A stretch of 64,000 nt of DNA from JBEKCP01 sp049509515 (GTDB lineage: Bacteria > Planctomycetota > Planctomycetia > Pirellulales > Thermoguttaceae). The stretch spans positions 1 through 64,000 of the forward strand of contig JBEKZV010000019.1 of NCBI GenBank assembly GCA_049509515.1, in the 5' to 3' direction. The translations under genes were made by a program, and so were the position numbers. Numbering within the stretch: position 1 is the first letter of the stretch; the number at the start of each line of letters is the position of its first letter. Below, in pieces: positions 59,726 to 64,000 of the stretch. Under the pieces are notes generated by a model, which had not been told where the DNA came from, searched no databases, and worked only from the letters and a program-made list of their open reading frames with translations.

Positions 59726-60316
59726 TACTTCTCCATCTGCTTTGTAGGTTATGGTGGGCTGCGAGACAAGGAGGTAGGAGGTAACCGGCACTTTTTGTTG
59801 GGCCGCCGCAGGGTCGTTCCGGGAAATGGCGACTCGCACCCGTTTCCACTCCCAACAATAGAGGGGTATGAAGTATCTGGAACCCCATTTCTGGCATGCC
59901 TCTGACAGGGGGTCGTAACATTTCTCGTCATGGTGGCCACGTTCGCGAATCACCGCAAGCCGTTGTTGTATATTGAGATACGCCGTATCACCGATCTGCC
60001 GGGGGATGCCCTCCCAGAGCGCAGCTACTTGCGTAGACTGCGACGAGTCGCTATAATCAGCAGAATAGGAGTTTCCATCCCGACCTGACCGTTGAGGACT
60101 GGCGTGTCGGGGGCCTGCCCAGGGATGGAGACCCGCGACAGCGGCCCCATGCGGCACTCCTTCGCGGACGGCGTGCTGCCGGGTGGCTGAGGCCGGACAC
60201 GTATGACCCGGACCGGCGGTCTCGGGAGTGCTCAACCGGAGGGGCGCGGCCGAGACCGGAGCGGTACCGGGACCCGCCTGGATGCAATTCCGAGGAGGCC
60301 CCTGGAGGCACGTCCC
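59726..60316. other. intergenic region with divergent promoters and an unexplained reading frame
   Basis: This 591-bp gap separates atpZ (minus) from the DUF4912 gene (plus). A plus-strand promoter lies at 60029-60057. On the minus strand the atpZ frame continues open, and the part between 59730 and about 60010 has lower GC and protein-like content (for example LNIQQRLAVIRERGHHDEKC) but no plausible start codon. The plus-strand leader after the promoter is about 250 bases and GC-rich. Confidence 0.6.
60029..60057 (+). promoter_or_regulatory. strong sigma-70-like promoter for the DUF4912 gene
   Basis: TTGCGT (60029-60034) and a perfect TATAAT (60052-60057) are 17 bp apart. The -35 is the same as in the BMC promoter. 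On the minus strand GCTATA/TTTCCA (60050-60077) could form a weaker promoter for the atp operon. Confidence 0.6.
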
Positions 60317-61498
60317 GTGATCAACATCGCAACTCTCAAAAACCGCAGCGTCAAAGATCTGGCCGAGATGGCCAAGAAGAAAAAGGTCCTCGGGTGGCAC
60401 GCGATGCGCAAGGAAGAGTTGGTGCAGAGCCTCGCGAGGCTGGCTCGGGCAGCCGGAGGAAAACGCAACGGCTCCTGCACTGCGTCGCCGGGGCACAACG
60501 GCAACGGCCACGCGAAACACTTGCCGGCGGGCTCAGCCAACTCGTCCAAGGCCGTCAAGCTCGGCGGGGCCAACGGTACGGCGCCGGCCGCCGCCTGCCG
60601 ATCCGCCAATAAACGGCACAGCCCGCACTTCCAGCGGCGGCTGCACGAGATCAAGGCCCGGCTGGCCGAGGCCAAGGACCTTTCGTTCCGCACCGTCGGG
60701 TCGGGCCGCGCTCCGGCCAAGGACCGCCTGGTGGTGATGGTCCGCGACCCCTTCTGGCTGCACGCGTACTGGGAGTTGAGCCGACGGAGCATCGAGCGGG
60801 CCCAGGCGGCGATGGGGCAGCACTGGCACGCGGCGGGGCCGATCCTCCGCGTCCACCAGCTCAGCCGAAACGGCTCCGCCTCGCGGCAGGCCGTCCGCGA
60901 CATCGCCATTCACGGCGGCGTGAACACCTGGTACATCGACGTGCAGGATCCCCCGCGGAGCTACCAGCTCGAGCTCGGCTATGCGGCGCCCGGCGGCCGC
61001 TTCTTCTGCCTCGCCCGCAGCAACGTCGTCAGCACACCCGCCGTGGACACCGGCAACGTGTTCGACCGGAACTGGGCCGAGGTGGCCAAGGACTGCGACC
61101 GGATCTACGCCATGACCGCCGGCTCGACCGAGCAGGAGGGCAACGGAGACCTGAAGGAGGTCCTCGAGGAGCGGCTGCACCGGCCGATGGGAGATCCGGC
61201 CGCCAGCCTGTTGGGCCCGGGAGCCGCCGGCCCCAAGCAGCAGCTCCCCTTCTGCATCGACACGGAGTTGATCGTCCACGGCGTCACGCACCCCGGCGCC
61301 CGGGTCACGTTGCGGGGCGAGCCGGTGCGGCTCCGCCCCGACGGGAGCTTCGCCGTCCGCTTCAACCTGCCCGATCGCCGCCACGTCCTGCCGCTGGTGG
61401 CCAGCAGCGGCGACGGGGCCCAGCAGCGGACGATCGTCCTGGCCGTGGACCGCAACACGAAGATCATGGAGCCGATCCTCCGCGAGCCGGGCGATTGA
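60317..61498 (+). CDS. DUF4912 protein with N-terminal Rho-N/SAP-like domain
   Basis: The 393-residue protein starts with a small helical domain (KNRSVKDLAEMAKKKKVLGW, then MRKEELVQSLARL) like the Rho N-terminal or SAP nucleic-acid-binding domain. A Gly/Asn/Ser-rich linker leads to a DUF4912 domain (DRLVVMVRDPFWLHAYWELS to YQLELGY near 165-285). A C-terminal part with VHGVTHPGARVTLRGEPVRL and PDGSFAVRFNLPD looks like a beta-sandwich. Function is unknown; binding of nucleic acid or glycan is possible. GTG 60317 has GGAGG about 8 bases upstream. Its end overlaps the convergent GH89 gene by 35 bp. Confidence 0.88.
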   Translation: MINIATLKNRSVKDLAEMAKKKKVLGWHAMRKEELVQSLARLARAAGGKRNGSCTASPGHNGNGHAKHLPAGSANSSKAVKLGGANGTAPAAACRSANKRHSPHFQRRLHEIKARLAEAKDLSFRTVGSGRAPAKDRLVVMVRDPFWLHAYWELSRRSIERAQAAMGQHWHAAGPILRVHQLSRNGSASRQAVRDIAIHGGVNTWYIDVQDPPRSYQLELGYAAPGGRFFCLARSNVVSTPAVDTGNVFDRNWAEVAKDCDRIYAMTAGSTEQEGNGDLKEVLEERLHRPMGDPAASLLGPGAAGPKQQLPFCIDTELIVHGVTHPGARVTLRGEPVRLRPDGSFAVRFNLPDRRHVLPLVASSGDGAQQRTIVLAVDRNTKIMEPILREPGD

Positions 61499-63689
61499 CC
61501 TCTTCCGCAAAGTACCTGCGGTAGTTCTGCCAGAGCTTGCGGGAAACGGCCACTGCGTCCCCGCGGGGAGCGGCGGGATACGACTCCTGGCCGTGGGTCC
61601 AACGGACTTCCCAATCGCGGAGGTCCTGTTCCAGCGCCTCGCCGGCGGCGGGCTTCCCTGCGGCCAGCGCCGCGTCGAGCCGCCGGAAGCACAGCTCCCA
61701 ACGCGGCAGATAGAACCCCGTGAGCATGCCCGACCACTGCCGCGCGGAATAGTCGTGCAGCGTCGCGTCGCGCCGGCCCCAGAGCGTGATGAGCGTGCGG
61801 GCATTCCACGCGTACAGCCGCTTTTCCTCGTCGTCGGCGGCCCAGCGCTGGGCATCGGCCAGCCACTTGCCCAGCAGGAACTCCCGGCGGGTCGCCAGCA
61901 GCTCGTCCATGTCGCGGAGCAGTTCCAGGTAGCGATCGGCGGCGGCCCTGAGTGCCGGCCGATCTTTTCTCCGGTAGGCGGCCGCGATCTCCTCGCGCAG
62001 CGGGAACGCCAGGTTCGCCAGGACTTGCCGGGCCACGTTCACCAGGTCGAAGCGGAAGGAATCGACTTCACCCGCCAAGTCGCAGCACTCCAGCAGCTTC
62101 TGCCAAGCCCGGGCCAGCTCCCGATTGTCGTAGGGCGGCGGAGAATGTGCCGAGGCACCGCTGTCCCCGGCCGGTCCCGGCCGCATGGCAATGGGCGAGC
62201 CGCTGTTGCGCGGCACGCGGTATGCCGTCCCGAGCAGCAGGGTCCACGCGGCCTCCGCCGCCGGGAGGCGGCGGCCGTAGCGGGCATGGAGGTAGCCGCG
62301 GAGCCACTCTGACACGTCAGTCGCCTCCGGCCGCCACGCCATTTCGGCGAGCAGATCGATCATCACCGGGTTGTTGCCCAGCCCCTCGTTGACCATGCCG
62401 ATCCCCAGCAGCCGCCCGCGCTTGGGACTGGCGGTGGCCGCGCGGAGGTCGGCGACGAGTTGGGGCAGTCCGCCGTGCAGGCTGGTATTGTCGCCGAAGT
62501 CCTGGATGACGTTCCAGATCCACGGCTTGCCGTAGAACGCCTCCGTACCGGACCAGAGGGGGCTCTGTTCGCAGAACAGGTCCAAGACGATCATCCGCTG
62601 GTCGGGCACCCCGCCCAGCAGTGCCCGCTGCTGCGGCGCTTTCCAGAAGTCGGGCCGAAAGCGGAACATCCAACTCTGCATGACCCACACGGCCTGAGGG
62701 TCGCCGGCGCGCATCGCCTCGTACACGCTCCAGCCCATCGCCGCGAGGAACTGCGGGTCGTTGCTCGGCGGCACCATCTCGATGAACGTGTCGGAGGCAT
62801 ACAGGTGATCGGTGCCGAGCTGGCGGGCTTGTTCCTCGATGAACCGCTTGCCGATCCGCGCGAACCACGGATCTCGCGGAGCGAGGAAATGCGTCGGCGG
62901 GAAATCGCACCAGGCGGAGAGCCGCTCGATTTTCGCCCCGCCGGCGACCTGGCCGAGCGCGGCCGGCACGTGGCCGGTGAAGCCCTGCAGGACGGGCGTC
63001 ATGCCCAGCTCGCGCTGGCGGGCAACGATCTTCTTGCCCAGCGCCAGGTGCTGGTCGATCCAGCGTTGCGGCAGGGGGCCGCCCCAACCGTCGATGCACC
63101 CCATCCAGCCGAACGGCAGGTAGGCCGGCCCGACAAAGAACGCCTCGAGCTGCTTGTCGCTCAGGCCCAGCTCGCGGTACACCGTCCGCCAGATCGCTTC
63201 CTGCCCGGTGACCGCCAGCGGCATGTCGATGCCCTCCAGGGCCATCCAGTCAATCAGCCGCTCCCATTGCGGCCAGTCGTACCACGGCAGGCTGTAGCTG
63301 AAAGCGCAGAAATTCAGATAGTAGCGGTGCGGATAGAGGCTCGTGCGGCGGACCTTCACGGGGACCTCGGGCAACGGCTCGGCCAGGGCGAGGTTGTTGC
63401 CCCACAGCGACACGTGGCAGCGGCCGTAGTATTTCAGATACCAGTTCAGCCCCACCGCCATCGACAACGCCGAGTTGCCGCGAACCAGCAGCTTGCCGCC
63501 GCGGCTTTCCAGCTCGAACACGTCGCGGCCGTCTTGCGGGGGGATTCTTTCGAAGACGAATTGCCGCGAGCGGCCGGGCAGAAGCCGCTCCAACAGCTCG
63601 CCCGCCGCCCTGTCCGGCGGGAGGGCCCGGGAGGGCAAGGCAACCAGCAGGACCAGGATCGCAACGGCAGGAAGGGTGCGGGGCTGCAT
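61464..63689 (-). CDS. secreted alpha-N-acetylglucosaminidase, family GH89
   Basis: The 741-residue protein has a signal peptide (LPAVAILVLLVALPSRALPP), the small N-terminal domain (AGELLERLLPGRSRQFVFER), the TIM barrel and the C-terminal helical domain of GH89 (NAGLU). Marks include LNWYLKYYGRCHVSLWG, RYYLNFCAFSYSLPWYDWPQ, WERLIDWMALEGIDMPLAVT, ASDTFIEMVPPSNDP and GIGMVNEGLGNNPVM, the last with a catalytic Glu. It cleaves terminal alpha-linked N-acetylglucosamine from glycans such as heparan sulfate or mucins. Start ATG 63689 is set by the signal. The gene follows the GH15-like gene by 5 bp, so they form one operon. Confidence 0.94.
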   Translation of the reverse strand: MQPRTLPAVAILVLLVALPSRALPPDRAAGELLERLLPGRSRQFVFERIPPQDGRDVFELESRGGKLLVRGNSALSMAVGLNWYLKYYGRCHVSLWGNNLALAEPLPEVPVKVRRTSLYPHRYYLNFCAFSYSLPWYDWPQWERLIDWMALEGIDMPLAVTGQEAIWRTVYRELGLSDKQLEAFFVGPAYLPFGWMGCIDGWGGPLPQRWIDQHLALGKKIVARQRELGMTPVLQGFTGHVPAALGQVAGGAKIERLSAWCDFPPTHFLAPRDPWFARIGKRFIEEQARQLGTDHLYASDTFIEMVPPSNDPQFLAAMGWSVYEAMRAGDPQAVWVMQSWMFRFRPDFWKAPQQRALLGGVPDQRMIVLDLFCEQSPLWSGTEAFYGKPWIWNVIQDFGDNTSLHGGLPQLVADLRAATASPKRGRLLGIGMVNEGLGNNPVMIDLLAEMAWRPEATDVSEWLRGYLHARYGRRLPAAEAAWTLLLGTAYRVPRNSGSPIAMRPGPAGDSGASAHSPPPYDNRELARAWQKLLECCDLAGEVDSFRFDLVNVARQVLANLAFPLREEIAAAYRRKDRPALRAAADRYLELLRDMDELLATRREFLLGKWLADAQRWAADDEEKRLYAWNARTLITLWGRRDATLHDYSARQWSGMLTGFYLPRWELCFRRLDAALAAGKPAAGEALEQDLRDWEVRWTHGQESYPAAPRGDAVAVSRKLWQNYRRYFAEEVNRPARGGSAP

Positions 63690-63694
63690 GGGAT

Positions 63695-64000
63695 TTAGTC
63701 CCGCAAGTCGATCGCGACCTGAAAATCGCGACCTTCCCAGTGCTCTCCGGCCGTCCAAAAGAACGTGAAGCGGAGGGGGGCACGCTGTTCCATCGGCACT
63801 TGGATGTCCACGAACTCATGGCCGATCCCTGTCGAGGTGGAGGACGTGTCATGGACCTGCTGCCACTCGGTGCAAGTCCAGTGCAGCCGGAACGCAGCAG
63901 GCGCCTGGATCCGCAGAACTCCTCCGGCACGCACTGATCGAACTTGCCGATTGAGCTTCCAGATCTCCAGCCGGGTTGGCGCCCGGCGGCTCTGGTAGCG
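63695..64000 (-). CDS. C-terminal end of a GH15-like glucan 1,4-alpha-glucosidase (partial)
   Basis: The frame is open from the window edge to the stop at 63695, giving the last 101 residues. LEIWKLNRQVRSVRAGGVLR, APAAFRLHWTCTEWQQVHDT and RFTFFWTAGEHWEGRDFQVA match the C-terminal binding domain that ends many bacterial GH15 glucoamylase-type enzymes. The catalytic domain lies outside the window, so the full product is inferred. It is cotranscribed with the GH89 gene, 5 bp apart. Confidence 0.75.
   Translation of the reverse strand, partial: RYQSRRAPTRLEIWKLNRQVRSVRAGGVLRIQAPAAFRLHWTCTEWQQVHDTSSTSTGIGHEFVDIQVPMEQRAPLRFTFFWTAGEHWEGRDFQVAIDLRD

Overview
This high-GC window looks like the chromosome of a planctomycete, probably of the Pirellulales type. 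The clues are a fucose/rhamnose-type bacterial microcompartment (BMC) operon of the planctomycete kind, secreted leucine-rich-repeat and TlpA-like proteins, Tat-exported Gfo/Idh/MocA and hydroxypyruvate-isomerase-like proteins, an Alternative Complex III locus, several polysaccharide-degrading enzymes, and abundant short dispersed repeats. No rRNA, tRNA, CRISPR array or transposase gene was recognised.

Layout. 0.1-6.6 kb: a membrane protein of mixed domains, an FtsH protease, a leucine-rich-repeat lipoprotein and a Tat-exported oxidoreductase. 6.7-14.6 kb (minus strand): one BMC operon running deoR-type regulator, pduL, two hexameric shell genes, ackA, pentamer, CoA-acylating aldehyde dehydrogenase, pentamer, RpiB-like protein, pentamer, class II aldolase. 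The aldolase splits a deoxyhexulose phosphate to lactaldehyde (or a related aldehyde), the dehydrogenase makes acyl-CoA, PduL makes acyl-phosphate and AckA makes ATP. Four proteins carry encapsulation-type helices. 14.8-22.8 kb: a TlpA-like protein, a GH130 phosphorylase, a secreted alpha/beta hydrolase with different codon use, an RluD-type pseudouridine synthase and a TPR membrane protein. 23-30.4 kb: a UvrD/PcrA helicase, then an SbcD/YhaO-like and YhaN-like pair. 30.7-32.6 kb: a sugar isomerase-like protein and small BON and STAS proteins.

32.8-49.7 kb is a respiratory island: actABCDEF (Alternative Complex III, quinol:cytochrome c oxidoreductase), a small membrane protein, an SCO copper chaperone, a caa3-type cytochrome c oxidase of the A2 class (ctaC, D, E, F), and the haem O and haem A synthases (ctaB, ctaA). 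After cysE (50-51 kb) comes a complete F1Fo ATP synthase operon on the minus strand (51.1-59.7 kb: atpZ, atpI-like, atpB, E, F, H, A, a retropepsin-like gene, atpG, D, C). Together these carry electrons from quinol to oxygen and make ATP. 60.3-64 kb: a DUF4912 protein, a GH89 alpha-N-acetylglucosaminidase and the end of a GH15-like glucoamylase.

The most unusual property is a set of short hairpin or paired repeats, at least eight families, that fill many intergenic gaps. In several places they lie inside genes in frame (actB, yhaN-like, sco, ctaA) or supply the stop codon and C-terminus (sbcD-like, atpI-like, ctaD).
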